A stretch of 64,000 nt of DNA from WJMT01 sp964456985 (GCA_964456985.1 CAYWDH010000001.1:1-64000); one strand, 5' to 3'. Positions 33,355 to 42,441 are shown, numbered from the stretch's first letter. The notes: generated by a model not told the origin, from the letters alone. Numbers and translations are program-made.

Positions 33355-35241
33355 TTATGCATAGGTGTCAGGCAGGATGTAATCTCCGTGTTCTTGCTGT
33401 GCTTTTTGCAAGCGTTTATGTTCTTCTTCAAGATTCGAGAACAGGATTTCCGGAGTATCAGGCACCTTTGACCTGTAAACTTCCTCAATGCGAACGATCT
33501 TTGCTAAGAGCTCTGGAATACGGAGCTTGAATTGCTCATCATAATCCTCTTTCTTGTATTCCTTGTTCAGTACCTGTTTGAAGAGCTTACTCAGATCTTC
33601 ATATTTAGGAATATAACCGATGGGTGTCTTAATGGCATCGGCCTCGTCATGAGCGCGGAGCTCCATCCATTTGAGCCAAACGTACTTGTCAGTTTTTGCA
33701 TTGAGAAAATCGCCATCTTCTCCTTTGAGGAAGTAATTAACAGAGAAGATAAGCGGTGGATTAGGGATGGTACTGCCGAAATCGAGATTGCTCTGGATAT
33801 ACTTGCCAAGAGGGATAGAGATAAAGTCAAGATTGCTCATAAGGTTGAATTTTCTTACCCCTTCCTTGCCCAATGTTGCTGCGGTGGTCTCGGATTCAAG
33901 GGAAGATGCCTTATTGATGATACCGTGTACCCAGTTAAATGATTGAACAACCGGAGGCCAGGTATCTGAATCCCTGCCGCCATAGATGATGCCACTTACC
34001 GGACAACCTTCAGAATCATCTAGCTTTGGATCAACATTTTCCAGAGTGTTGAGTTCGATCGTAAATCGGGCATTTCGGTGAGAAGGTGTGATTTCGTTGC
34101 CCTCTTTATCCTTCTTTCCCTTATGCCAATCACCGGAATGGTTAGTCCCCTTTTCCGGTACATCCTCATCATCCTTGCCTATCCAGTATATGTTATTATC
34201 TTCCTTTACCAGGATATTGGAAACGATGCTCTCCTTTCCCTCAGCATGCAATCTCTTCCAGATAATGGGATCATCCTTAGAATTGACCCCCATAATGATG
34301 CCGAACATGCCGTACTCAACGTTCACTGCATAGACATCATCGCCCTTTTTTCTCAGGTATGCAATATCGTCACCAACGATGGTTTCACCTTCAACCATTG
34401 AAGTGGATGTCTTTCCGCACAGAGAGGGGAATGCGCCGGTGAAGTACGAAACCCGGTTGTTGGGGCCATGCACGCCCATGAGGAACATGTGCTCGGTAAG
34501 CCAACCCTCCTCAGATGCGCGGTGGATGGCAAGGCGCATGGCGAGTTTTTTCAATCCAATGGTGTTACCACCGTACTGGGTATTGGTGCTGTAAACAATA
34601 TCTTCCTGCGTATCGATGTATATTCTCCGCTTGTCAATGTTCTTTGAGGTATTTCGCTCATCTAATTCGCCCTGACTGTGCACGAATTTGAAGAAACGTG
34701 CATTCCTCCCCTGACGTACGAATTCCTCGTAGCCAGGTCGATAGAGCAGCTTTTCAGAGTGGGATACATAGCTTGAGTCAGTAAGCTGAGCACACGGGAT
34801 TGAAAAGATAGAGTTTCCGGGACCGAGTGTGAAGAACCGTACGTAAAGCTCATGCCCCTTCATGATATCCTTCAGGATGGACTGCAGCTCTTTCAATCCT
34901 TCTTCCTTATCTATTGCGTTGATATTGGGACCAAGATCAATACCTTTCGGAACAAGGAATTTTGTTTGCTTTTTGTCTCGCGCCTGATCGTAGTAGCCGT
35001 CGAAGTGGACTGTCTGCCCTTCGATTGCAAGCTTTTTCTCTTCACCATTCTTTATTGCTGCCTGGCGAATGTAATCCTTATCCTCTTGAGAATCATCACA
35101 AACGAAAACCGATTCAGGATTGCACAGATCAATATAGTGCGCAATAAATGCATGAAGATCAGGATTATCGATCTTAAGCAGTTTTTCCAGGTCCTTCTCA
35201 TCCAGTCTCTGCTTCAAGATTTTCTCAGTCGCTTCATCCAT
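33355..35241 (-). CDS. pckG: Phosphoenolpyruvate carboxykinase (GTP)
   Basis: A 628-residue cytosolic enzyme that interconverts oxaloacetate plus GTP with phosphoenolpyruvate, GDP and CO2. The GTP-type signature is clear: GAFPSLCGKTSTSM at 269-282, with the reactive Cys275 and the P-loop Lys, then EGETIVGDDIAYLRK and IIYGGRDSDTWPPV. The length fits the GTP class (about 600-620) rather than the ATP class. The FNWVHGIINKASSLESE segment is also typical. It links the TCA pool and sugar synthesis; in an anaerobe it may run toward oxaloacetate. It is divergent from the catalase gene and monocistronic. Confidence 0.95.
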   Translation of the reverse strand: MDEATEKILKQRLDEKDLEKLLKIDNPDLHAFIAHYIDLCNPESVFVCDDSQEDKDYIRQAAIKNGEEKKLAIEGQTVHFDGYYDQARDKKQTKFLVPKGIDLGPNINAIDKEEGLKELQSILKDIMKGHELYVRFFTLGPGNSIFSIPCAQLTDSSYVSHSEKLLYRPGYEEFVRQGRNARFFKFVHSQGELDERNTSKNIDKRRIYIDTQEDIVYSTNTQYGGNTIGLKKLAMRLAIHRASEEGWLTEHMFLMGVHGPNNRVSYFTGAFPSLCGKTSTSMVEGETIVGDDIAYLRKKGDDVYAVNVEYGMFGIIMGVNSKDDPIIWKRLHAEGKESIVSNILVKEDNNIYWIGKDDEDVPEKGTNHSGDWHKGKKDKEGNEITPSHRNARFTIELNTLENVDPKLDDSEGCPVSGIIYGGRDSDTWPPVVQSFNWVHGIINKASSLESETTAATLGKEGVRKFNLMSNLDFISIPLGKYIQSNLDFGSTIPNPPLIFSVNYFLKGEDGDFLNAKTDKYVWLKWMELRAHDEADAIKTPIGYIPKYEDLSKLFKQVLNKEYKKEDYDEQFKLRIPELLAKIVRIEEVYRSKVPDTPEILFSNLEEEHKRLQKAQQEHGDYILPDTYA

Positions 35242-35416
35242 TCTATCCTCCTTTGAATTTTAGATAAATACCTCACAAAGACGATGGAATATAGCACATC
35301 TTTCAAACGAAAGCAAGGGCTTTTTTATTTTTTCCGATTGCTCTCACTCCCCATTGCAGCTGCAGAAATCACCAGCAGCAATAAAACCCAAATTCTTATC
35401 ATTTCAGATTAAAATG

Positions 35417-35453
35417 ATTATTAATTGACAATAATTACATTTACCTATACGAT
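35417..35453 (+). promoter_or_regulatory. Predicted catalase promoter with overlapping dyad
   Basis: TTGACA (35425-35430), 17 bases, TACGAT (35448-35453). A dyad ATTATT-AATTGAC-AATAAT (35417-35435) overlaps the -35 box. The AT-rich symmetry is reminiscent of Fur/PerR-type operators, although the spacing is not canonical, so peroxide control is only a suggestion. A GGAG lies about 8 bases before the ATG at 35500. Confidence 0.5.
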
Positions 35454-35499
35454 GAAGGAATTCGAAAAAAATCTAAAACGAATTTAAGGAGATAAATCG

Positions 35500-36954
35500 A
35501 TGAAAAAAGATGAAAAAAAATACACAACCAATGATGCAGGGATTCCTGTTTCCAGTAATGAATACTCATTGACCGTAGGGCCTGATGGTCCAATCCTCTT
35601 ACAAGATCATTACCTTATGGAACAGATGGCAAACTTCAACCGGGAGATGATTCCAGACCGCCAGCCCCATGCAAAGGGCTCAGGGGCCTTCGGGCACTTC
35701 GAGGTGACCCAAGACGTTAGCGCCTATACAAAGGCAGCCGTGTTTCAGCCGGATACAAAAACGGAAGTACTGGCCCGATTCTCCACAGTGGCAGGCGAGA
35801 GCGGCAGTCCGGACACCTGGCGGGATGTGCGCGGCTTTGCTCTAAAGTTCTATACCTTCGAGGGAAACTACGACATGGTAGGCAACAATACGCCAGTGTT
35901 CTTCGTACGTGACCCTATGAAGTTCCAACATTTCATTCATTCCCAGAAACGCCTGGCAGAAAGCGGCTTGCGCGACAACGATATGCAGTGGGACTTCTGG
36001 ACCCTGTCCCCTGAATCGGCCCATCAGGTCACCATACTGATGAGCGACCGCGGCGTCCCAAAAAGCTACCGGCACATGAATGGTTACTCGAGTCACACCT
36101 ACATGTGGATCAATGCCAAGGGAGAGCGTTTCTGGGTGAAATACCATTTTAAGACCGATCAGGGCATAGGATTTCTCACTCAGGAGGAAGCTGATCGGAT
36201 CGCCGGCAAGGATGCAGACTTCCATCGTAGGGACCTGTTCTATGCGATCAAGCGGGGTGATTATCCCAGTTGGACACTGAAGGTACAGATTATGCCATTT
36301 AAGGAGGCCGAGACCTACCGGTTCAACCCCTTTGATCTGACCAAGGTATGGCCCCACAGCGATTATCCGGTCCAGGAAGTCGGGAAACTGACGCTGAACC
36401 GTAATCCAAGCGATTTTCAAGCCGAGATCGAGCAGGCGGCATTCGAGCCGAACAATCTTGTTCTCGGGATCGGTCCCAGTCCTGACAAGATGCTGCTCGC
36501 CCGCCTGGTTTCTTACGGCGACGCCCACAGGGCACGCCTAGGCGTCAATTATAAGCAGATCCCGGTCAACAGGCCGAAGAGTCCAATACACAGCTACAGC
36601 AAGGGCGGTGCGATGCGGATCAATAAAGCATCGGATCCGGTCTATGCCCCCAACTCGAAAGGAGGTCCCAAGGCCGATCCCGATCGCTATCCCGAGACAG
36701 CCATCTGGAGTGCCAGCGGCGAGTTTATTCGCGCAGCCTATACCAGGCGAAAGGATGATGATGACTTTATTCAGCCCGGAACACTGGTGCGAGAGGTTAT
36801 GAATGATGCGCAGCGTGACCGTCTGGTATCCAACGTGGTGGGACACCTGAAAGGTGGCGTATCTGAACCGGTTCTGGAGCGTGCATTCGAATACTGGCGC
36901 AACATCGACAAAGAAACAGGCGACCGCATTGCTAAAGGTGTAAAAGGCGACTGA
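35500..36954 (+). CDS. katA: Monofunctional heme catalase
   Basis: A 484-residue catalase that breaks down hydrogen peroxide. His57 in RQPHAKGSGAFG, Asn130 in MVGNNTPVFF and the heme-ligand Tyr339 in RLVSYGDAHRARLGVNY are all present. The length fits the small-subunit clade 3 catalases. Its codons are richer in G and C than those of the neighbours (for example the segment 36480-36700), which suggests horizontal acquisition. The promoter region has a dyad overlapping the -35 box. It is monocistronic and divergent from pckG. Its presence implies exposure to oxygen or peroxide. Confidence 0.97.
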   Translation: MKKDEKKYTTNDAGIPVSSNEYSLTVGPDGPILLQDHYLMEQMANFNREMIPDRQPHAKGSGAFGHFEVTQDVSAYTKAAVFQPDTKTEVLARFSTVAGESGSPDTWRDVRGFALKFYTFEGNYDMVGNNTPVFFVRDPMKFQHFIHSQKRLAESGLRDNDMQWDFWTLSPESAHQVTILMSDRGVPKSYRHMNGYSSHTYMWINAKGERFWVKYHFKTDQGIGFLTQEEADRIAGKDADFHRRDLFYAIKRGDYPSWTLKVQIMPFKEAETYRFNPFDLTKVWPHSDYPVQEVGKLTLNRNPSDFQAEIEQAAFEPNNLVLGIGPSPDKMLLARLVSYGDAHRARLGVNYKQIPVNRPKSPIHSYSKGGAMRINKASDPVYAPNSKGGPKADPDRYPETAIWSASGEFIRAAYTRRKDDDDFIQPGTLVREVMNDAQRDRLVSNVVGHLKGGVSEPVLERAFEYWRNIDKETGDRIAKGVKGD

Positions 36955-37173
36955 TTCTATTTAATTAGACAGCCTGCCTGCGTTTTTACAGGGGAGATAT
37001 AAAAAGCCTGAGACATCCATGCATTGCAGCCGTTCAAAACTTAAAGACTAAAACCCCCTATTGACTTCGCTCTGCCGCTTCGGTTAGTACTGTTTGATCG
37101 GGAACCTCAAGATTCAAAGGGACCTCTGTCTTATGAATGATACTTGAATTAAATTAGGGGAGGAGGGGCTGAG

Positions 37174-37266
37174 ATGATAAAGAAAGTCTACCATTGGTGC
37201 ATCCTTTTCATTAACATACATAGTTCTGCTGGATTGCTCTCGAACTTCACTCTCTTGACATTATAA
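37174..37266 (+). CDS. Possible 30-residue peptide
   Basis: ATG at 37174 is preceded 7 bases upstream by a perfect AGGAGG (37161-37166), one of the strongest sites in the window. The frame runs 30 codons, beginning MIKKVYHWCILFINIH and ending with a hydrophobic tail to a TAA at 37264. I do not recognise the peptide. It could be a small membrane peptide, a leader for the kinase gene or the remnant of a longer membrane protein. The predicted kinase promoter overlaps its end. Confidence 0.35.
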   Translation: MIKKVYHWCILFINIHSSAGLLSNFTLLTL

Positions 37267-37284
37267 GTTTTTTTCATGTAATAT
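37255..37284 (+). promoter_or_regulatory. Predicted promoter of kinase gene
   Basis: TTGACA (37255-37260), 18 bases, TAATAT (37279-37284). The kinase start lies about 125 bases downstream, and no Shine-Dalgarno site stands before it. Confidence 0.45.
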
Positions 37285-37411
37285 TCTGATAACAAAATAA
37301 AAAGGGCTTTATAAGTAAAAGGAGGCCCTCTACGCAGATCAGAAATAATTAATATTCCTCAATCCCCTTCGAACAGTTCCCTATTTAAGCCCTAAGATAA
37401 TTTTAACGACC

Positions 37412-40030
37412 ATGGAAGAAATACTGGGCAAAAAAGTTTCTCACTACAAGATACTTGAGAACCTTGGACGCGGAGGAATGGGGATAGTTTATAAAGCCGA
37501 GGACACCAAACTCAAGCGAACCGTCGCCTTGAAGTTCATTTCCCCGGAGAAAATGAGGAGTCAAGAATCCAAGAAGAGATTTCTTCATGAGGCCCAGGCT
37601 GCAGCAGCTCTGGACCATCCCAATATTGGCACAATCTATGAGATCGATGAAGACGAGGGACAAATTTTTTTAGCCATGTCCTATATCAAGGGTATGAGCC
37701 TGCACAAGAAGATCAAACAATCTCCCTTAAGTATAGAAGAAGCATTGGATATCACCTTACAGGTCACTGAAGGTCTGCAGGAAGCGCATGAAAAAGGAAT
37801 CATCCACCGCGATATAAAGAGTTCCAACATCATGATTACGGGAAAAGGGCAGGCTGTCATCATGGATTTTGGTTTAGCTAAATTGATCGGAAGAACAAAA
37901 ATCACAGAAACAGCTACCCTTATGGGCACCATTGATTATATGTCTCCTGAACAGGCTTTGGGTAAGAAAGTGGACCACCGCACAGATTTCTGGTCTTTAG
38001 GGATCGTGATGTATGAGATGCTGACAGGGCAACTGCCTTTTCAGGCAGACAGCGATCAGTTAGTTTTGCATTCCATCCTAGGAATGGAACCTCAGCCTGT
38101 GACATCCAAAAGAAGCGGGATTCCTTTGGAGTTTGAAGCCATTATAAAAAAATGTCTTGAGAAAAATCCCTTTGAACGCTACCAGACAGCTTTAGATTTA
38201 AAAGCAGATCTGATGCGGCTCAAAAGAGAAGAGTTTTCAAGGAAGATAGGAATTCCTACTGGGACTGTAAAAAAGCCTCCTTTTCCGCACATCCTGAAAA
38301 AAAGTCTCATCCCTGCAGCTCTGGTGATATTGTTTCTTACTCTGTTGCTTCTAATTCCTTCCACACGGCAGTCCCTAGAGAAATGGATTGGATTTGATAT
38401 TGCAAAGAGCGAGAAAAAGGTGGTGATTCTGCCTTTTACAGTGGTAGGAAGTGATGAATCAGATAAAGTCTTTAGCACAGGTCTTATGGAGACAGTGTCC
38501 CGGAAACTGCTTCGTTTAGAACCTTTACAGAAATTTCTATGGGTTCTTCCACTTGAAGATGTATATGAATTTGAAATCACAAATCCGAGTCGAGCCCACC
38601 GAGTTTTTAGAGTATCATATGCTGTCACAGGGAGTTTCAAGCGTATGGGTGATATGTTCAGCTTGACTTTGAAGCTGATCGATACAGAGACTCTAACCCA
38701 ATTGGACTCACAGACCATTACCGATCAAATGGCTAATATCTCCACTCTGCAGGAGGGAGTGGTGATCCGTATCATAGAAATGCTTGGTATAGAACTTGCT
38801 GAGCGGACGAATATTGTTTTAGGGGCAGGAGAGACCACGGTTCTGGATGCTTTCCGATCTTTTCTTATGGGAGTGGGTTATACCCCTAGAGAAGGGAAAC
38901 AAGGCGACCTGAATAAGGCTGTTCAGTTTTTTGAACAAGCTGTGGATAGGGACCCCTATTATGCTCTGGCCTCTTTTGAATTGAGTCAAGCTTATTTAAA
39001 GATGCACCAACAGACAAAAGACCCAATCTGGCTAGAAAAAGCCAAACAGTCTTGTCAGCGCGCTGTTGAGATGAGCCAGGATATCAGCTCAGTTTATGCC
39101 GGGATGGGAACTATATATAGAAAAATGGGCCTTGACGATAAAGCCATAAAAGAAATCCAGCGGGCTTTACAGATTAATCCAGAGAATTATTATGCAACTC
39201 AGGAATTAACCATCATATACGAGAATAAGGGAAAGTTGGATGAAGCCATAAAGCTTTTTAAGAAATTTATTGACCTAAAGCCAGATTATTGGTCTGTTTA
39301 CAGCAATCTAGGCTATTGTTACTATCACCTGGGGAATTATGAACAAGCTGAAGAAATGTACCAGCGTTCTACTGAATTTATGACGGAAAATGTGCGAGAT
39401 TACAACAATCTAACGGCTATCTATTATCAATTAGGTGATATAGAATCAGCCAGAGAAGCGTTTGAAAAATCCGTGGCTTTAAAACCTGATGACCAAACCT
39501 ACAGCAACATGGGCACCATGTATTTTTATCAACGCCGTTATGCGGATGCCATGGCAATGTATGAAGAGGCTATAGAGTTGGGTGATGATGACTATATGGT
39601 ATGGTCTAATTTGGCAGATAGTTACCGATTTGCTGGATATGAAGAAAAGGCGCCGGAAGCCTACAGACGGGCCGTCCATCTGGCTGAGCAAGAGTTGAAA
39701 GTGGATCCCAACAACGCACTCCTTCTCTCTCGGTTGGCTGTGATTTATGCCAAACTCAAAAATAACCAGAAGGCTCTGAGTCATATCTCAAGGGCCAAGG
39801 CAGTGGCATCTAATGATGTTTCCATTATCCTCAACAGCATCCTTGTTTTTGAAATAATGGGTCAGAGAGATCAGGCACTGCAGGACTTTGAAAAATATAT
39901 ACAGCAGGGCGGCTCTCTTAAAGAGATCCGCGGACAAGCTGATCTTTCAGGACTTCTCACTGATCCCCGTTTTAAGAAGATAACTGATGAAGAAAAAAGC
40001 TCTCCAACAAAGCACTCCAAAAAGGATTAA
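37412..40030 (+). CDS. Membrane Ser/Thr protein kinase with TPR sensor domain
   Basis: An 872-residue eukaryotic-type kinase. The kinase domain (about 12-270) has the Gly loop LGRGGMGIVYKAED, Lys41 in VALKF, HRD at 132-134, DFG at 152-154 and SPE at 178-180, so it should be active. One membrane helix follows at about 299-316. The outer part starts with a TolB/FlgO-like domain (KVVILPFTVVGSDESDKVFSTGL) and then about eight TPR units, including AIKEIQRALQINPENYYATQELT and DEAIKLFKKFIDLKPDYWSVYSNLG. It would phosphorylate cytosolic targets in response to outside protein contacts. A small lipoprotein gene follows by 50 bases. Confidence 0.93.
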   Translation: MEEILGKKVSHYKILENLGRGGMGIVYKAEDTKLKRTVALKFISPEKMRSQESKKRFLHEAQAAAALDHPNIGTIYEIDEDEGQIFLAMSYIKGMSLHKKIKQSPLSIEEALDITLQVTEGLQEAHEKGIIHRDIKSSNIMITGKGQAVIMDFGLAKLIGRTKITETATLMGTIDYMSPEQALGKKVDHRTDFWSLGIVMYEMLTGQLPFQADSDQLVLHSILGMEPQPVTSKRSGIPLEFEAIIKKCLEKNPFERYQTALDLKADLMRLKREEFSRKIGIPTGTVKKPPFPHILKKSLIPAALVILFLTLLLLIPSTRQSLEKWIGFDIAKSEKKVVILPFTVVGSDESDKVFSTGLMETVSRKLLRLEPLQKFLWVLPLEDVYEFEITNPSRAHRVFRVSYAVTGSFKRMGDMFSLTLKLIDTETLTQLDSQTITDQMANISTLQEGVVIRIIEMLGIELAERTNIVLGAGETTVLDAFRSFLMGVGYTPREGKQGDLNKAVQFFEQAVDRDPYYALASFELSQAYLKMHQQTKDPIWLEKAKQSCQRAVEMSQDISSVYAGMGTIYRKMGLDDKAIKEIQRALQINPENYYATQELTIIYENKGKLDEAIKLFKKFIDLKPDYWSVYSNLGYCYYHLGNYEQAEEMYQRSTEFMTENVRDYNNLTAIYYQLGDIESAREAFEKSVALKPDDQTYSNMGTMYFYQRRYADAMAMYEEAIELGDDDYMVWSNLADSYRFAGYEEKAPEAYRRAVHLAEQELKVDPNNALLLSRLAVIYAKLKNNQKALSHISRAKAVASNDVSIILNSILVFEIMGQRDQALQDFEKYIQQGGSLKEIRGQADLSGLLTDPRFKKITDEEKSSPTKHSKKD

Positions 40031-40080
40031 ATATAGATTTTATCTTTAGGAGTATCAAATAAAAAAAAGGAGGGAAATAA

Positions 40081-40539
40081 ATGAAAAACAAAATTTTATT
40101 GGTGACTATCACTATTTTTGCTGCGGCAGTCCTATCTGTACTTATTCTTCATGCTTGCCGAGCTGAGGAGCAGGAGGAAATGACACAGACAAAAGAGGAG
40201 CCTGTTATAGAAAAAACTGAAGGGGTGCATGAAACGACTATTATGGTGGATGGGAGGGGGGAATTTAAATACGACAATGGCTTAATTCGGGTCTATCCGG
40301 GAGAAACAGTTGTTTGGAAGTGTCCAACTGCAAAAAACAATCCTTTCACAATTCATATAGGCTGGGATTCCCCTTTTAAAGAATGTAGTTATCGTTCAGA
40401 AAATGGAGAAGATATCAGAGCAACTCTGCCGAAAAATGCCAGACCTGGTTATTATAGGTATATGGTCGCTGTTCTTATAGAAGGTGAAATTCACACAGAT
40501 GATCCAGAATTAATCGTTAAAAGACCCGGAGGAAAATGA
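40081..40539 (+). CDS. Small lipoprotein, possibly cupredoxin-like
   Basis: A 152-residue protein with a signal sequence ending in a lipobox-like LILHAC (Cys26) and an acidic linker. The rest is a beta-rich domain with IRVYPGETVVWKCPTAKNNPFTIHIGW and a closing RPGYYRYMVAVLIEG-DDPELIVK strand pattern, which resembles a cupredoxin or Ig-like sandwich. A His and Cys are present, but no complete copper site can be assigned. AGGAGG lies 7 bases before the ATG. It follows the kinase by 50 bases and may belong to its operon. The function is unknown. Confidence 0.7.
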   Translation: MKNKILLVTITIFAAAVLSVLILHACRAEEQEEMTQTKEEPVIEKTEGVHETTIMVDGRGEFKYDNGLIRVYPGETVVWKCPTAKNNPFTIHIGWDSPFKECSYRSENGEDIRATLPKNARPGYYRYMVAVLIEGEIHTDDPELIVKRPGGK

Positions 40540-40569
40540 TAAGACTCAAATAATAATACTTCCCTCTCT

Positions 40570-40704
40570 CTTAGAGATTACCCCCGGCCAATACACAGAA
40601 GTAGGTCGCCTTTCCATACGGAAAACACATCTCTGTGACAGAGTCCGGGGATTATCTGGAGTTTGATTCTCGAGCGACCTCTATTCTTTCTACGTCTCTC
40701 TAAG
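40570..40704. repeat. Nested and crossing inverted repeats, candidate structured RNA
   Basis: Outer arms CTTAGAGA (40570-40577) and TCTCTAAG (40697-40704) pair perfectly. Inside, CCCCGG (40582-40587) pairs with CCGGGG (40645-40650), AGGTCGC (40603-40609) with GCGACCT (40674-40680), and CTCTG-TGA-CAGAG (40631-40643) forms a hairpin. The second and third pairs cross, giving a pseudoknot if both form. No known family was recognised. Confidence 0.4.
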
Positions 40705-40721
40705 ACCGATTTCCTGACGTT

Positions 40722-40789
40722 CTTTCCTTTATATGGGTTTCTTATTGACTTGCCCCAAGTTTCATATATATGATGGGAGACGAAGGTGC
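40722..40789 (+). repeat. Promoter-bearing repeat block, copy 2
   Basis: Matches 33204-33271 along about 68 bases. It contains TTGACT (40745-40750), 18 bases, TATGAT (40769-40774), a good promoter for the beta-propeller gene about 75 bases further on. Confidence 0.65.
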
Positions 40790-40828
40790 ATTATTATATT
40801 TGAGAAAATGCTTTTTTAAGGAGTTAAA

Positions 40829-40852
40829 ATGTTCAGGGGGACAACAAAATGA
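40829..40852 (+). CDS. Seven-codon upstream frame coupled to the propeller gene
   Basis: ATG at 40829 is preceded by AAGGAG (40818-40823) at 5 bases and encodes only seven residues (MFRGTTK) before TGA at 40850-40852. That stop overlaps the ATG of the next gene as ATGA. The tiny frame also contains AGGGGG, which can serve as the ribosome binding site of the main gene. It looks like a translational coupling device or leader peptide. Confidence 0.45.
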   Translation: MFRGTTK

Positions 40853-41970
40853 GGAAACTGCTTTTTTATACGGCTCTTTTCATGGGATTTTTTTTGGTTC
40901 TTTATTATGCCTGCCAAAGCCAGAAGGAAGAATGGAAGGGAGAAATTCAAGAAGAAAACGGAGTGACCGTGGTTTACAACCCGAAAACACCTCTCTATGA
41001 AGGGGATGTGTTGCACTTTGAAGAAGACCTTGTCATCGGAGAGAGTGAGGGGCAAGAGGAGTATATGTTCTCCGAAGTGAGGGATATGGATGTGGATCCG
41101 GAGGGAAATATCTATGTTTTGGATTCTAAAGAAACTCATATTCAAGTTTTTGATAAGGAAGGTAATTATATAAGAACCATAGGCCAAAAAGGGCAGGGCC
41201 CGGGAGAGATGCAGAGCTCCAGAAGTCTATCCATCACGCCAAACAATGAAATCATGGTCAGCGATTGGACCGCCAGAGCGCTTCACTTTTTTTCTCTGGA
41301 CGGGAAATTCTTGAAATTAATAAACCTTAAAGGCATGCTTTGGTTCCTCAAACCTGTGGCTGATTCTCAAAACCATATCGTGGCCGGGTATACGGTTATG
41401 GATCAAACTGTCACCAGTTATTTAAAAATATTTAATCCGGACATGACTGAAAAAAAGGCCATCTATTCCTATCAAGTAGCTCAATACCCGAAGGTCAATC
41501 CTCTTTTTGCTCAGTGTTTCTGGCAGATCGATAGAGATGACCACATCATCTGGGGTTATAACGGCGTCTATGAGATCCGGTTCCTGAAACCGGACGGAAG
41601 CCTGTTCATGAAAATAACAAAAGACTATGATCCTGTGAAAATCACCGAACAAGAAAAACAACAATTTATCAAATCAAACTATGGAGAAGAACCTCCCCCT
41701 GAGATTGAATTATCCTGGGATTCCCATTACCACCCTTTTCTATACCTGAGCGTGGATGATAAAGGAAGAGTGTTTGTGCGCACCTACGAAAAAGCTCCCA
41801 ACGGCCACTATTATTATGACGTGTTCAACGCCAAGGGAAAATACATCGCCAAAATCCCTCTGGAATACCGCCCCCGCGTCTGGAAAAAGGACAAACTCTA
41901 TGTCATCTCAGAAGACGAAGAGGGGTATCAACAGGTCAGGCGCTTCAGTGTGAGCTGGCAAATCAAGTGA
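40849..41970 (+). CDS. 6-bladed beta-propeller lipoprotein
   Basis: A 373-residue exported protein. The signal sequence ends LYYACQSQ, with a lipidated Cys at about residue 19. The body is a 6-bladed beta-propeller with NHL-like blades, such as VRDMDVDPEGNIYVLDSKETHIQVFDKEGNYIRTIG and the GQGPGEM loop. This family is abundant in Aminicenantes, Bacteroidota and related groups and is presumed to bind peptides or carbohydrates at the cell surface; the function is not known. AGGGGG is 8 bases before the ATG, and the start overlaps the seven-codon upstream frame. The gene converges on the molybdenum block without a gap. Confidence 0.85.
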   Translation: MRKLLFYTALFMGFFLVLYYACQSQKEEWKGEIQEENGVTVVYNPKTPLYEGDVLHFEEDLVIGESEGQEEYMFSEVRDMDVDPEGNIYVLDSKETHIQVFDKEGNYIRTIGQKGQGPGEMQSSRSLSITPNNEIMVSDWTARALHFFSLDGKFLKLINLKGMLWFLKPVADSQNHIVAGYTVMDQTVTSYLKIFNPDMTEKKAIYSYQVAQYPKVNPLFAQCFWQIDRDDHIIWGYNGVYEIRFLKPDGSLFMKITKDYDPVKITEQEKQQFIKSNYGEEPPPEIELSWDSHYHPFLYLSVDDKGRVFVRTYEKAPNGHYYYDVFNAKGKYIAKIPLEYRPRVWKKDKLYVISEDEEGYQQVRRFSVSWQIK

Positions 41971-42441
41971 TCAGTGCTTGCCTCCCAGGATCATCTTTTT
42001 TCCATGCTCCAGGACAGGAAGAAGAAGCCTTGTACACAGAGCCACGGCTTTTACAGAGCCCGGAAAATTGATGATTATTGTTTTATCTTTAAGGCCGCTG
42101 AATCCGCGGGAAAAGACAGCGTAGGGAGTCTCTCTTAATGATTCCTGTCTGAGAAATTCACCGATACCCGGCACTTCTTTATCGCACACCTCACGGGTCA
42201 CATCCGGAGTGATGTCTCTGGGGGAAATCCCTGTCCCCCCTGTCGTCAAAATATAATCTTTATCCGAATTGGCCATCAAAGCTTCTTTGATGGCTTTCCT
42301 TTCATCCGGGACCACACTCAAACTCACCTCAGCCTCTATCCCGCTTTCCTCGATCATCTGTTTTATTTGGGGCCCGGAAAGGTCCTTGTATTCTTTTTTA
42401 TAAGCCCTATCCGATACGGTAATGACCGCGATCTCCAGCAT
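41971..42441 (-). CDS. mog: Molybdopterin adenylyltransferase / MoaB-MogA family
   Basis: A 156-residue protein of the MoaB/MogA family, which adenylates molybdopterin before metal insertion. The signatures are AVITVSDRAYKKEYKDLSGPQI at the N-terminus and ILTTGGTGISPRDITPDVTREV. It is the last gene of the minus-strand molybdenum block and overlaps the end of the MOSC gene by 35 bases. The MoaB and MogA subgroups cannot be separated by eye. MoeA is encoded about 1.6 kb upstream, so the two final steps of cofactor synthesis are both present. Confidence 0.92.
   Translation of the reverse strand: MLEIAVITVSDRAYKKEYKDLSGPQIKQMIEESGIEAEVSLSVVPDERKAIKEALMANSDKDYILTTGGTGISPRDITPDVTREVCDKEVPGIGEFLRQESLRETPYAVFSRGFSGLKDKTIIINFPGSVKAVALCTRLLLPVLEHGKKMILGGKH

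Larger units (their letters stand above)
36955..37411. other. Intergenic region before the kinase gene
   Basis: About 460 bases. Visible are a 30-codon frame with a strong ribosome binding site (37174-37266) and a promoter-like match (37255-37284), both listed separately. A further TTGACT near 37060 has only a poor -10 (TAGTAC) after 18 bases. No other coding or RNA signal was recognised. Confidence 0.5.
40540..40848. other. Intergenic region with nested inverted repeats and promoter
   Basis: The left half holds several paired segments (40570-40704, listed separately). The right half is a promoter-bearing repeat block and a 7-codon upstream frame. No tRNA or known RNA was recognised. Confidence 0.5.

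Noticed and set aside
37059..37090. TTGACT with TAGTAC as a promoter
   Set aside because: The -10 match is poor (3 of 6), and nothing clearly coding follows closely except the 30-codon frame.
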